The notes below the pieces were generated by a model. The model saw only the letters and a program-made list of their open reading frames with translations, made no database searches and was not told the DNA's origin. DNA of 64,000 nt from Lutjanus erythropterus (taxonomy: Eukaryota > Chordata > Actinopteri > Lutjaniformes > Lutjanidae), in the NCBI GenBank assembly GCA_020091685.1, contig CM034601.1:16607320-16671319 (forward strand). The letters run 5' to 3'. Shown piece after piece: positions 1 through 12,579 of the stretch (positions are counted from its first letter, which is position 1; each line of letters begins with the position of its first letter). Made by a program: the position numbers and the translations under genes.

Positions 1-636
1 CCAAAACCAGCTAATTGTTGATGTTTTATGAGCTGTTTGACTCAGTGAGAGCCAAGTTTGGTTGTGTTGAAAGAACAAAGATACTCACAGTCTCATTCAT
101 AAAATATAACAATATAGATTTACTTAAGACCCACAAGCCAGAGGGTTTAAATAGAGCACTCCTATCCAAGAAATTAATCTTAAAATGTGATACAATACAG
201 TTTGGTAGTGCCTCTAATTTTCTATTCCAGTCTTATGAAGAGTATAATACATGTGGTTTCATCTCCAAGGGAACAAAGCAAAGTAAAACATCTGGTGTGT
301 GATTAGTAAATATGAGAAGGTGAAAAACTGCCAGTAAGTGACAGAATTGGGAACTAAAGACAAAGAAACAGAGTTAGGGGGTTGAGAGAAGAGGAAGTTG
401 GAGAGACAGATGGGAGTTGATCCTGCGGAAGGACGTTCCTCAGGGTCTTCATATCCTTCTCCTGTTTCCTATTAAATTACTTTAACTTGAACTTGTGCTT
501 CCTGATTTGACTGTGTTTCTAATCTGACATACAGGAGGACAGTTGTTCGTGTTATGATCCATTTGACGTGTCCCGTAATGTTTCTTGTACAGTATACTGT
601 TCTCACGTACACATCTTGTTTTTACCTGTTTTGCAG
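1..636 (+). other. ubl3: UBL3 intron 1, 3' part
   Basis: This stretch ends in a pyrimidine-rich tract and an AG at 635-636, directly before the first UBL3 exon in the window. The exon carrying the start codon and about nine residues must lie before base 1. No exon, RNA gene or clear repeat is visible here. Confidence 0.6.
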
Positions 637-3600
637 ATAAACCTGCGGCTTATATTAGTCAGCGGGAAGACGAAAGAATTCCTCTTCTCTCCCAATGACT
701 CGGCAGCAGACATCGCCAAACACGTCTATGACAACTGGCCGATGGGTGAGTGGAGACTTCGGCGATCTTCACTGGCGATGGCAGTTATAGCAGTATTTGT
801 AATTTCTTAATTTTAATAATAATTGAAAGGCTTTGCGGTGATGAACCCACGAAGAGCTACAATATCACCAGTGTCTGAAGTTCTATGTAGCTCTTCAGCC
901 TTTTTTATTAGAGTGTTTTGGCATAAGGACAGATGCTGTTTTGGAGCTGCCTCTCCACCCTCTTCTTCTGTCTTAAATCCTGTATTCAAAAGTTTTTTTC
1001 AAAAATTTCCTAAGTACTTTTTTTTAACAGAGCAAGGAATTTTCAACATAACATTTCTTTCTTTGCTTTAGAAATTGTTTCTATTTGCACACGACAACAT
1101 TAGTATGTCAGAAAAAACAAAAATTACCAGGGTCAATATTATTAGCCCACTTAAGAACTGACCTTTTTTATTGAGCCATAGCACAAACCACTGTTCACTG
1201 CTCAGAGCTTGTAAAATCAAGTCAAAACTGAGGGTTATCTTCCAATTTACATAAAAACTTCAATAAGAGTTTGAGCTGTCATTTGAGAAAGCATCATGCC
1301 AAAAACAAAAGAAATCAGTTTAGACTCGAGAAAAAGAATTGTTGATGCTCACAAAGCAGGAGCAGGCTATACAAAGTTATCACAGCATTTCCAAGTGTCA
1401 AGAACTGGAGTGAGAAGTATCAAGACATTCAAAGAGAGGTACACAGTACAGAACAAGCCTGGCAGAGGTAGGAAGTGAAAGATTTCAGACTCTGGAAAGA
1501 AAACTAGTGGGAGATGTGTCTAAAGAACTGCCAAGACAATAGTGAATGAGTTAGCCAAGTTTGGAATTGTAGACTCAAAGAAGACAATCACTAGAGCCCT
1601 GCACAGGAATGGACTGCGAGGTTTCAGACCAAGAAGGACTCCACTTCTACAGAAGAGACGCCTTCAAGCCAGACTGAAGTACGCTAAGGACAAACATGGA
1701 GAAAGATTATACATACTGGAACCGTGTCCTTTGATCAAATGAGACAAAACGAGAGCTCTTTAGCCACAGAGACATTGCTTATGTTTGGAGAAAGAAGGGA
1801 GAGGCGTATATACCAAAAAACACCATCCTCAAAGTGAAACATGGTGGTGGGAGTATTATGCTGTGGGGATGCTTCAGTGTGTCTGGAACTAGGAATCTTG
1901 ACAAGGTGGAAGGAATCATGAAGAAAGGAAGAAACAAGGATATTTTGAAAGAAAACCTCAAGCAGTCAGCAGCAAAACAGGGTTTGGATCATCACTTTGT
2001 CTTCCAACACGACAACGTTCCAAAACATACGTTGTTCCTGGTGAAGAACTGCCTCCAGAAGACCAAAGTGAGCGTTATTGACTGGCCTGCACAAAGCCCC
2101 GACTTGAATCCCATTGAAAATCTGTGGGGTGAACTGAAAACCATTAAATCTGGAGGAGTTTAAGATTTGCCAAAGAAAAATGGGCTGAGACTCCTCAGGA
2201 GACGTGTCTGAGACTTGTTGAAAACTACAACAAATGACTGCAGGCTGTTATCCAGCAAAAAGGATACACAACTGACTAATAGTATCAGTAGGGCTAATAA
2301 TTTTGACCCTGGTAGCTTTTGGTTTTTGTGAAATTATTTGGTTTCTGTGCACAAAGTAAAATGACGTAAACATCCAAAATAAAACTAGGATGTTTGGAAA
2401 AGATGTGTTTAAAAATTCCTTGCTCTGTTTAACAACACTTTGGAAATGCTTAAAACAAAATGAAATTTTCATAGGGGGGCTAATAATTTCGTCCTCATCT
2501 GTATTTATGTTCTGAAAACTCGACAGAGAAGCCTGGAAATTTGAGTCCGGAATAATATAACACATTTCCACACTGAAGAATTGATTTTTATGATTTAAAT
2601 GTGATTTTAAGGTGTGAGATCTTTGTACTGCTGTGACTGCCATGTCTGCGTCACATTAACTGCTACATTAAATTTAAGCATTTACCAGATTTTGGTATGT
2701 TAGGGTTTGGACATACTCAGACATTTACTCTTGTATCACATTCTGCATATAGATAAAACATAGACTTGCACTATGCTATTGAGCAATAAATCACATTATT
2801 ACATAAGCACAGCTGCAGCGTGTTTGCATGAGCAGTAATTGCCAACATTTTAGCTGCTAATGCACTTGGAGACCAGGCGATCGGACTTATCATGGGTGCA
2901 TTTTCTATAACAAAGATAAAGGCTAAAAGCTGAGGAGCTGTTCCGTGTATCCAGAGAGCTGAGATCACATTCAAAACCACTGCTAATTACTTGCATGTAG
3001 GTCTATAAAGCAGTGTGGGAATGTGCCAATCTTTGGTGTGAGGTAATTAGGGTGCACTCCTCCTTTCAGCCTGATTATCATTGCATACAGGAATGTGGGA
3101 TCGCAGTACAGCCACCTCCCTAACTGCTGCTACACCACTGTTAAAATTCATTTGATACTGCCGACCTTACGCCACCTTCAAATCTGAACATAGTGGAGCC
3201 TTTTCCCACGGCGCTGTGAATGTGGTCCAGTTTAGGAGAAGCCCACAGTGCATGAAAATCTATAAATTATACTGATGGACTCAGATTCTGCGTGACAAGA
3301 GGAGGTTTTCTTTCAGTCCTGTCAGTTTTTGGAAGCACCCTGTGTTCCTCCCAGACAGCAGATCTGAACCCTGTGAGACCCGGAGCAGGCACTCAGTCAG
3401 CACCAACACCCTCCGCTCCGCTTAGTTGGAGACAAACATCTGGTGGCCAGACTCTGCTGCTGCCGTGCAACTCCCCCCGCTGTTTTCTCTCTTTATTTAA
3501 TGCCTTCACTTTTTGTCTCCAGCTCTTCCCAAGCCACACCTTGTGTTCTTTTGCTTTGAGTCTTTCTCACATTCTGTAGTGCATCCCGCAAAGCCCACAT

Positions 3601-6600
3601 ATTATACATTCTGCATATAATGATCTCAAATAAAGGCCTGAACCGCCTTTAAATATCTTCAGTGCGCTTGTTGGTGGTCCTTTTCTTCTGCCATGCCATG
3701 ACTGATGTCTTTTCTCTGCACTGTATACAGTAAATTATGTTGACGCAGAACACGCAGAACGCAGTAGTTTAAAATTCAAAGCTTTTCATCATATCTGCTC
3801 TGCTGAACTTAGTCAGAGCCCCTTAACATTTTAATGCCCGATGTCATCTTCTAAATTTCTAGGGCAGGACATCCCAGACTCTTTTTTTTTTTTACCTCAA
3901 GACCCAAAAGAGAAATGTGGTGTCTCCCTGGGACTCTAACTTTCCACATTAAGCACAAGCCTGAGAGTTGGGGACAGAATGTTAATTGCTGTTAGCAAGA
4001 TAATTTCAGCAATCACAAGCAACGCTGACAAGTAAAGTCACAGTCACAGTACTGCATTAACTGCAGTAAAACATAAAATGGCTATGATATGTCAGCAGAG
4101 ACTAAGGAAATATGCAAAGTTGAAATACTCGCCTCTGTGACAACAACACTCCAGTCGCATTACCCTCCTTTGACATTTCTTATTCCAGTCCAATCCCTAA
4201 CTTTTATTATTGATTGCCAGTTTCAGGTTAATTAGAGTTCAAGTTAAAGCCGAATTTTTGTTGAATGAGTTAGTGTCTGCTTATGAGTTGTAAGAAATCA
4301 TCTCTTAATAATCTTTTAGAAGGAATAGATGTTTCTAACGGTTAAATTGAGCAATATGTTATTGGAGTCTGGCAGGCAGTAAGACAGGCAGTCACTGCTG
4401 TACTCATTTTTGGATGTGCAATCATTACAATATTGCTCCTTTAAGCTGTCATTACTGAGCACCTCCCCATATAAAACACATTGGGGTCTCGCTTCTGCAT
4501 TTTGAATGTCTTTGGTGAGGCCAACATTTATTAACTCCTCCTTGTATTTTAGTTTCAACATCATGCACAAGAACAAGAGTGGGGAAATGACAGAAGTCAT
4601 CTCAGCCAGAGGTGTGGGGGATGGGGAGGTCAACGGCAACGTGCACAGCGTTTCAGCTGAACTGACCAGCATAGCAACAAAGAGCACTCTTCCTCTATTT
4701 TAATTAATTCACACATCACAGCATAGTTTTGCAGTTTACTCTGCCAGTTGGCAACCCAATTAAAATGTGACCTTAAGTTTGAGAAATGCTGTTTTAGAGA
4801 AACTTCATTAGCAGTATTCAGTCACAAACTGACTTTTTTTTTATTTTTTAAAGCAAATTCCATCTCGGGTAGCAATATAAAGGCTGCGAAATGATGTTAA
4901 GGAAGATGATCTTTTAAATAAAGAGATTGGATTGTACTTTGAACTTGTTAAAAGAAAAAAAAATAGAACAAGCAAGTAAGAAAAAAGGTAACAGCAAACA
5001 TTCAGCAGAAATAAATAATTCATGTCAGAAAAGAGTAGGAAGGAAGTGGATACTTGTATGCCTTTTTATAGTTCATTGATTAAACTGTCTAAAATGCTTG
5101 ACTATTCCTGCTTTTTGCCCCAATTTTCACTAAACACAATTCAGTCATACGTAAACATTCATTAAAAAAAAAATCAAAATGAACCACACATATTGTCCTC
5201 TGACATTACTTTGCTAGTTTCACTCTCTGATCACCCATCCCACATCGATTCATTATGTTATTTTTAAATATTCTTTTAAATGTATTCAATGTTGAACATG
5301 TTTTCATGTCGTCATTACAGTTATTTCACAGAATGCTTTGATTGTAATGTAATGGCTTTTAATATTGGTTTTATGGGAAAGGGGTCAAATAATGTGGGAA
5401 TTTAGATAAATAGAATAATTTCAAGAATAAAATTTCAGTGACTATTTTTATAATGAGTTAAATAGGTTTTTGAATGTGTTGTATACATGTCTAAAGACTG
5501 CTCCTGAAGCCTGAATGATACTGGTGTATTAGGAATATCCAAACACATGACGCATGTCAAATTCGGAATATTTTCATGTTTGGAATTACAGCGGAAAATT
5601 TGTGTTCATGTAAACATAGTCAATGATAATGAGGAAGAAAACAAAGAAGAGATAAGTTTGTCATTTGTCTCTCTCCCTGTTCATTCTTCTCTAACTCTCT
5701 TTTTCCGTCTGTCTCTGCCCATTTTTTCTTTCAGACTGGGAGGAAGAGCAGGTCAGCAGTCCTAACATCCTGAGGCTGATCTACCAGGGCCGCTTTCTAC
5801 ATGGCAACGTAACACTAGGAGGTGAGAAAACACAGAAATACACCTCCCCAAAAAAAAAAAAAAAAAAAAAAAACGCTGTATGTGCTCGTAGACATGCACA
5901 CAAACTCACAGCAGTGTGTTGCTGGAAAGTTCTTTGCTGTTCTCATCCCTTTCCTGAGCCACAGAACAGAGGTACCTCAGTGCTCCGGACAAGCCCGCTT
6001 TGACAGAGAGAGGGAGGAGAGAGGAAATACAGAAAAAGAGGGGAAAGAAACTGGTCAGGAAAGGGGCAAGGCTGGCGTTAGAGGAGACCTCGAGCGGCAC
6101 AATGAAGAGGCAGAAAGGCAGGGGAGGGGGGGGTGCGTGAAAATGAATGCCATAAGTGAAGAGAAAGAGCCGATGTCTTCTTTTGAGGCTGCCCTCTTCA
6201 CTTCTATTTGGCTTTTAGGCCTTTTTTGTCCACTTAACCCAATTTTGATTTGTGTGGTTAATGGGGTTATGGCTGTCCCTAACCCTTTTACACTCATCCC
6301 ATTACTGCCATCTATCTGATAATTCCCTTATCGTTGGTTTAACATGTTTGCACGCTGACACGGAATCCTCTTAAAGTTGAGCCAAAAGTCTCAGCGGTTT
6401 TGAAATGCGAACACAAATGATGCGCTCACAGGATTGATAAACAGTAGGGAGTAACAGAAGTACAAACATTGAAGCTAAGATATTAACTACAGTTTAGTGT
6501 GTGATTGTTAAAAGGATAGCTCAGATTATTTGAAGTGTATGAGGTATTTACCAATAGTCAATGTATTACCTACAGTAAATGGAGGTCAACACACACCCAG

Positions 6601-9600
6601 TGTGGGGAAGCAGCAGGAGTACCGGTGAAGAAAGCTAAACAAAGCATTGCTGTGGACCAGGTCAGCAGAAAAATGCATTTTTCACCTAAAAAAAGGTCCA
6701 CCTAAAGAAAAATCAACACCAGTTTAAGTGTACGCTATATTTAGAATATTTTCAGTGCTTTGCCTTGCCGTCACACAGACTTTTCTGACAGGAAACTGCT
6801 GTATAACTGCTGTTACATGAGCCAGATATTGCTCACCAACCAAACTCCATTAGTGTAATTTACCTCACAGAACACAGGAGTTGCTTGTCTACTGCTGCCT
6901 CAATTGGTCAGTTTTTTGTGTTACTGTACGACTTTGCTGCTTTAAAAGGATATTTTGGATTCACTAAAGTCACACAACAATGCAAGTAAGCTAACTGATC
7001 AAGGCAGCGGTAACTCAGCAACTCATGTGTTCTCTGAGGTAAAATTACTGCATAATACTCAGCACTTGACTGTTTCCCATTGGAAAAGGCAGTGTGACAG
7101 CACAGTAGTGTGATAAAAAAAATATTGTAAATATATTGGACACTGGATTTTTCAAGCAGCTAAAATACATTTTGCTGCTGATCCTGTCCACAGCAGTACA
7201 TTGCTTAGTTTCCGTGCTGGTACTCCTCTCTGCTTCTTCAAACTGTAAACATGTCAACCATGGTGGTGCTGTAGATAATACACTGATTATTGATTAATTA
7301 CCTCATACAACCCCTCTCCCTTCCTGGCAGCCATTGATTTCCATTAGTTTTGGTGTAAAAATCAACAGCTATAGATTGGTAATCCATCACAGTGGACATC
7401 ATGGTCAGTTTTTGACAAACTTAAGTTACTTTTGTGTGGTAATGAGCTTAAAAGTAGAACAAAATCAGTATTGACGGGGATAATTTCTGTGTTCAAAGCA
7501 GCTACTGTTTCACAATTTTATTCATTACATGAGATTAAACTTTTTTTGTATATAATATATAATCATGTCATCATGACAGGCTTCTGCTGAAAGTCAATAA
7601 AAGATTATATTGATTTACCTCCCCTCTGCATTTGAAAGTTTTCTTTTCTCTCGAGAGCTTACTGAATGATTTTTGTTAGTGAATTGAGCAGTTCACAGAT
7701 GTTTCATACAGTGAATTGTTAAGCTTCTGGGGAAAAGAAATATTGACTTCTGTTTTATTTAAAGATTTACATTCTTCAGCCTTTTCTAACCTGTGAGTCA
7801 TTGTTATTCTGCAACAAAATGACCTCTCAATCATATGGTTTTGACACCATCAGCCTTTGTAGTTTGTACGTCTCTCTCTTTTGTAGCGTCAGTGTATCTC
7901 AACTCTTTCCAGTGTAGAATAATTTGTACTCTACAAGTTGAAGATGATACTGATGGTAAATGACTTTGTAAATACAGACGTACTGTATCTCACTGACTAA
8001 CCTTTACATCCTCTCTGTCTGTCTCTCCCTCTCACTAGCTCTCAAACTGCCCTTGGGGAAGACCACAGTGATGCATTTAGTTGCCAGAGAGACTTTGCCT
8101 GAGCCAAATTCCCAAGGTAACCGGCTCTCCGGCTCCCTTCTTTCCTTTCAGAGGGCCTTTCACAAGCTGAACAACTTTAAACGTTCTGCTCCCGACCATT
8201 ATTTATCTCTACACATGGCTTCTGTTTTAGGAACAGCCACTGGTGCAAATAATTGGCTCCTTTAAGTGTATCCCCAAGATACGGCACATTGTGTGGAATA
8301 TACAGCTAATATAAATCATATTAGGTGACAGGTTTCCTTTTTGTGACTGTGTAGTGGAAGGCGATTTCAGGTGGACACTTAAATTCACTGGTTGCACACG
8401 GTGCCCCCGTCAGTGACCATTTTCAATTTGCTGTTCAATCTGGGCAAAATTAGCTCAAGGTAACAGTCAGGTAAAATAAAAATTCACCTCCGTGTACTCC
8501 AGAAGAAAGCCTGTGCCTTGTGGAAGAACATTTATAAGGCAAAGTTCAGTTATAAGTGAAGAAATGGTGGAAAATGGTTAAAATGGTTACAGTGGAAAAA
8601 AACATGTTTCTCACTCAACAACGTTGTCAGCACATTACTAATAGAACCATGTTTACCCTCTTTTGTCGGCTGTAAAGAAGTGACTGTGTTCATTGGTGCC
8701 GCTGACTATTAGAATACAGAAACACAACTTTTAACTCTTTGTTTTGATGAAACCCTCTAAATCTAAAAGTAAAGCTAAGTGGGCGAGTTGCTTCAGCTTC
8801 CTGCTGAGACGTGAAATATAATCCAGAGAGTCCAGTTTGAGTAACAGATCCATATAATCATAAAGGGCTTTCTGGCAGAAAGGCTTATAAGCATTGACAA
8901 ACTCCTTACCAGGAGTGGGTTGTGGTGACTGGGGTTCAATACCATGTGAAACCTACGATTAGGTATATTAGGTTTACGAAAAAATTATGGTTTGCATTAA
9001 AACAGACCACGTTTTTGAAGAGCTTTCAGACTATCGCACTGACAAGACAGACCAGAGAGAAGAAGTTGGGAGAGAGTTAGGGTTTATTTAGCCCTGTCCT
9101 TTTATTGTGTTGTTGTCATTGTTGTGTCTTTTTATTGTGGAAAATCGATAATGACATTTTAAAAGAAACAAAAGAGGGGCTTTCTGTCAGAAAACCCTGA
9201 AGGCTAAATTCTCTCATGTGTGTGCTACGTACATAGCACATAACCTAGCACCTTGTCAGATACCTGATGATGGCTGAGCAACTTTTTTTTTTACCAGCCA
9301 ACCCTGTTTTGCTAGAGCTGTGTTTTTTCATGCAGCACCTGTCTGCCAGTCGTTTGTTAAAGCTGTGGTAGGCAGTTTATTTTTCGCGTCATTGGGTAAA
9401 AGTTCAGTAATAACCTTTCAGCATATTATAAATCACAAGTCATTTCAGAGAGGAGGCTTTCTAAATGGCTGTTCTACAGATGCAGATGCTTACACACCAT
9501 GTCCCTTCAGATTGTGAAAGCCGCCTGATACAATGGCAGAAAATCCTGCAACTGATAAATTTCCAATAACTCCTTTGCTTTCAATGGCGTAAAGTAAAAA

Positions 9601-11703
9601 ACACATCTGTAAACACATCACGATTCTTCATGGTCAGGGTTTCCAGGTCTGTGTGACAAAACAGTCAGTCCTAGTCCGAGTGAGTTATTTCATTAAAATA
9701 GGTCTTTTTGTTTATAGATATTATTAATGTAATTCACATGTAAAATAGGTTTACTAAACCAGCGGACAAAAAATTCAACCCACAGCAACACTTCAAAGGT
9801 AGCCCAGTTCTCTCAGCCCTGCACACAGAGCCTCAGGCTCATTATGTTCGAGGGCATAGCACTCGTATTGACGAGAGGCAAAGAGGAATGATGACAAACA
9901 GTAGGTAATAACTTTTGAGAGGGGACAGTGGTGTGTGTGGTGTACCAGCGTCTCATCCTGTTGTTAGACGCCGTCAAAGCTGCTGTGGAAAGCAGCAACT
10001 AAATCTTTCTGCTGCTGTTAAAGCTGCGTTAAAGAGAGAGAGGTGGAAGGTTTTTGATTGTGTCTGTTCAGTTGTTGCCTACTGAATTTTTAACGGAGTT
10101 GATTTTGTCACAAGTATGTTTGAAATTATATCTCACAATATTGTATATACATTAAAACAAGATATAAACGCAACACTGTTGTTTTTGCTCCCAATTTTAT
10201 GAGTTGAAATAAGAAATCTAAGACTTCTTGCATTATGTGCATATGAAAGGTTTATTTCTCCTAAATTTTGTTCACAAATTTATTAAATTCTGTGCTAGTA
10301 AGCACTTTGCCAGGATAATCCCTCCGGCTGACAGCTGTGGCAAATAGAGATGCTGATTTAACAGCATGACTATTGCACAGGACTGGTCACAATAAGAGGC
10401 CAAAAGATATGCGGTTTTATCTTGAAAAAATACATCATGACCACCATACTCTGCCTCTGATTGGCTGGTACTTGTTGCCTTTGCTTGTTGGGTTGGTTAG
10501 GTTTAGGCATGAGGAGTAATTGCTTAGGGTTAGGGTAAGAACATCGGGGTAAAGCCACGGTGAGAAAGACACGCTCTGTCTCATTCCAAACATGAAACAC
10601 TGCCTTTTTTTGTCAAAGTTTAAAAAAAGAGCAGCACAGTGCTTTTTCATTGTTGCCTGGCAACCGCCGAATCAGCTGTCCTTAAACTAATTTTGTTTTT
10701 GCTGTGAGGTAAACTCAGACATGTACTTCCATATTTTGGTTAGCTGGAAGTTATTAACTTCCTTGTTAGTAGACACTTAGGTATCTAAACGTCAAAAACC
10801 AGACAGGTGTAGGACAGTGTCTCTGGGAGGCAGTGAAAATGAGCTAACATTAGCTTAACTCAAGCCATGAACTGCATGTTACCAGTTATTAGTCCAGTTT
10901 AAATGAATGAAACCAATTTCCTGGAAATCTCAAGTACCTGCCTCTAGGCTGCTGTTTTATGTTCACATTCTGGTAAGTACGGTTGTTAAAATCGTATCAT
11001 ATTGGGTATGGAAACAACCACCGCTGGTTTGTTCTCAGTGAGTGTTATTTCCAAGCATCTGTAAACTTTATTGACACCATCACAGAAGGCTCATCTCTCA
11101 GTTACGAATTGCATATTTGGACAATGCATTCAGTGCGCTCCTGTAAAAAAAAAAAACGAGACGTAGCACCTGGATCACATTAACAGTGTGCATTAACGCT
11201 CACTGCTTGTAGAAAACAACGGAAAAAAGACGCCTCTGACTGCCAAAACTGTGCTCTGTCAGATTGGGGCCTAAGCCAATCAGAGGGAGAGTAGGGCAGG
11301 CCATGACTTTGCCCTCCTGGGAAAAAATGGTATCTGTAGACCTATGTGAAAAAGCCATAGTTCAAATGTTTTTTTTTTCAAGGCCTTTTATTGTGACAGG
11401 TCCAAGACCCACCTGTGAAATAGTCCTGCAGCTTGATGAGCATCTCTGTATGCCAGTCCATCCACCTGTCTGTCAGGTGGACGGATTATTTTGGCAAAGG
11501 AGAAGTTCTCACAAACACATATTTCAACAAATTTGTGAACAAAATTTGAGAAATAAACCTTTTGTGTGTGTAGAAGAAGATTTTCTTTACTTCAGCTCAT
11601 AAAAAATGGGAGTCAAAACGATAGTGTTGCTTTGATTTTTTTGTTGACTGTATTTATCCTCTCTGACTGTGTAGGATCAGTGTTTGTCTCGATGATGACG
11701 TAC

Positions 11704-11735
<32 letters not shown>

Positions 11736-11790
11736 AGGTCAGAGGAACAGAGAGAAGACCGGGGAGAGTAACTGCTGTGTCATTCTGTAA
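637..11790 (+). CDS. ubl3: UBL3, ubiquitin-like protein 3 (exons 2-5; exon 1 is outside the window)
   Basis: UBL3 (MUB) is a small ubiquitin-fold protein held on membranes by C-terminal prenylation. It is known as a modifier that sorts proteins to small extracellular vesicles. Four exons are readable: 637-745, 5735-5821, 8039-8116 and 11738-11790, all with AG acceptors and, where applicable, GT donors. They join in frame. Together they give 108 codons plus TAA, exactly the usual 117-residue length minus the nine residues of exon 1. The first exon here starts INLRLILVSGKTKEFLF, followed by SPNDSAADIAKHVYDNWPM. Exon 3 gives the DWEEEQ stretch and LIYQGRFLHGNVTLG. Exon 4 gives ALKLPLGKTTVMHLVARE. 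Exon 5 ends in SNCCVIL; CVIL is a CAAX box whose final Leu favours geranylgeranylation. Sequence conservation is near complete, so the gene should be functional. Teleosts may carry two paralogues (a/b), which I cannot tell apart. Confidence 0.96.
970..2503 (+). mobile_element. Degenerate Tc1/mariner DNA transposon
   Basis: The transposase remnant is flanked by inverted repeats. The inner pair is about 1106-1149 against 2290-2335 and shares the core AGGGTCAAnATTATTAGCCC. An outer pair shares AACAGAGCAAGGAATTTT (near 1025-1045, and its complement near 2412-2432). The right end stops near 2503 at a TA, the target of this superfamily. The extreme left terminus is decayed, so the left edge is approximate. 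Two direct repeats per terminal inverted repeat is the IR/DR layout known for fish Tc1 elements. Confidence 0.8.
1296..2163 (+). pseudogene. Tc1-like transposase pseudogene
   Basis: An ATG at 1296 opens MPKTKEISLDSRKRIV, an N-terminal paired-type DNA-binding region. The same frame runs on after internal stops near 1478 and 1522 as ELAKFGIVDSKKTITRAL. The catalytic part continues in another frame from about 1834: KHGGGSIMLWGCFSVSG, then FQHDNVPKHT with the second Asp, then DWPAQSPDLNPIENLWGEL with the glutamate of the DD34E triad. Several stops and at least one frameshift make it inactive. It sits inside UBL3 intron 2 in the sense orientation and has no role in UBL3. Confidence 0.88.
5822..8038 (+). 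other. ubl3: UBL3 intron 3
   Basis: This is a 2.2-kb intron, with GT at 5822 and AG at 8037-8038. It contains a 24-base A run at 5850-5873 and a foldback repeat at about 6510-7310. The purine-rich stretch 6000-6130 gives long open frames on both strands, but these have no domain resemblance. Confidence 0.8.
6510..7310. repeat. Foldback (long inverted repeat) element, copy 1
   Basis: The arm at about 6525-6900 reads, inverted, very like 7020-7310. Both contain GTATGAGGTA, a GGAGTACC(G/A)G phrase, a phrase like GCTGTGGACCAGGTCAGCAG, and CTCAGAGAACACA(T/G)GAG. Between the arms lie about 110 bases with CACTAAAGTCACACAACA. A shorter copy lies at 25859-26225 and a central fragment at about 57040-57165. 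The structure suggests a non-autonomous DNA transposon (MITE). I cannot name the family. Confidence 0.7.
10158..11650. mobile_element. DNA transposon-like element with long terminal inverted repeats
   Basis: The left arm (about 10158-10435) starts TATAAACGCAACACTGTTG and contains AAAGGTTTATTTCTC and TTTTGTTCACAAATTT. The right arm (about 11330-11650), read on the minus strand, repeats these phrases in the same order, together with CACAATAAAAGGCC against CACAATAAGAGGCC. The interior (about 0.9 kb) shows no transposase, so the element is non-autonomous. Similar termini are common in teleost genomes in my memory, but I cannot assign a superfamily safely. Confidence 0.65.
11704..11731 (+). repeat. 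(GT)n array in the UBL3 intron 4 acceptor
   Basis: About 13 uninterrupted GT units end seven bases or fewer before the splice acceptor AG at 11736-11737. They replace most of the usual pyrimidine tract of the last UBL3 exon. In the pre-mRNA this is a UG repeat, the kind of sequence bound by TDP-43 and CELF-type proteins. Confidence 0.9.
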
Positions 11791-11922
11791 ATACACACCT
11801 CTACCGCCGGCCCTCCATCCTTCTCATCCTTTCTCGCCCTCAACATCCTGGACCTAATGAGCTTGTCCCTTGTCCTGGAGCCTGTCCACAATGCGGATAT
11901 GCATTCAGACACACACACATAC

Positions 11923-11959
<37 letters not shown>

Positions 11960-12193
11960 CATCTCCCTTTTTTTCTTTTTTTCCCCTCCTCTCTCTCTCA
12001 CACATACATAGAAAGACAGCAGGCTCAGGTTGATCCAGGAAACAACATGGGGAGCAGGAAATTGATTAACGATAGAGTTGATTCCTTTGTTGTACTTGAT
12101 TTGTTGTCAAAACTGAAAATTTGAGGAAGGAACTGGATTTGCATGTGGGTTTTTTTTCTTTTTTTCTTAATGCACACCTTTTTACGCCTTCTA

Positions 12194-12263
<70 letters not shown>

Positions 12264-12406
12264 TCTATCCATCCTCAGCCGGCTGGTTAAAAGTCTAACT
12301 GGCTCCTCATTTCTAGCTGGTTGTCATAGTAATGCAGTGCCCAAGTTTGTGTGTGTGCCTTGTTTTCTCATATAGACTGCTGAGAATTTTAACCACTAAC
12401 AACTCA

Positions 12407-12472
<66 letters not shown>

Positions 12473-12579
12473 ATGACACCGTCTACACATCCAACCATAT
12501 GTGCTTGTGTGATCTCCTCGTGCAGCAGACGAAGCTTAGACGTGCCTGATCAGAGAACTCAAACCAGGACACACACATA

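Larger units (their letters stand above)
746..5734 (+). other. ubl3: UBL3 intron 2
   Basis: This is a 5-kb intron with GT at 746-747 and AG at 5733-5734. It contains a dead Tc1 element (about 970-2503). Around 3868-3960 lies a short repeat whose phrase, complemented, recurs near 20290 and 50510. The remainder is AT-rich and without recognisable genes. Confidence 0.8.
8117..11737 (+). other. ubl3: UBL3 intron 4
   Basis: This is a 3.6-kb intron with GT at 8117 and AG at 11736-11737. The first 2 kb show no gene or clear repeat. A DNA-transposon-like inverted-repeat element fills about 10158-11650. The intron ends in a GT dinucleotide array. Confidence 0.8.

Noticed and set aside
568..636. Upstream extension of the UBL3 frame as a possible first exon
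   Set aside because: The frame starts with GTG, not ATG, the sequence is not like the known UBL3 N-terminus, and a clear AG acceptor lies at 635-636. The true first exon is before the window.
5822..6319. 165-codon + frame beginning with a Lys run
   Set aside because: It starts in a poly-A tract of a UBL3 intron, has no domain, and overlaps equally long frames on the other strand.
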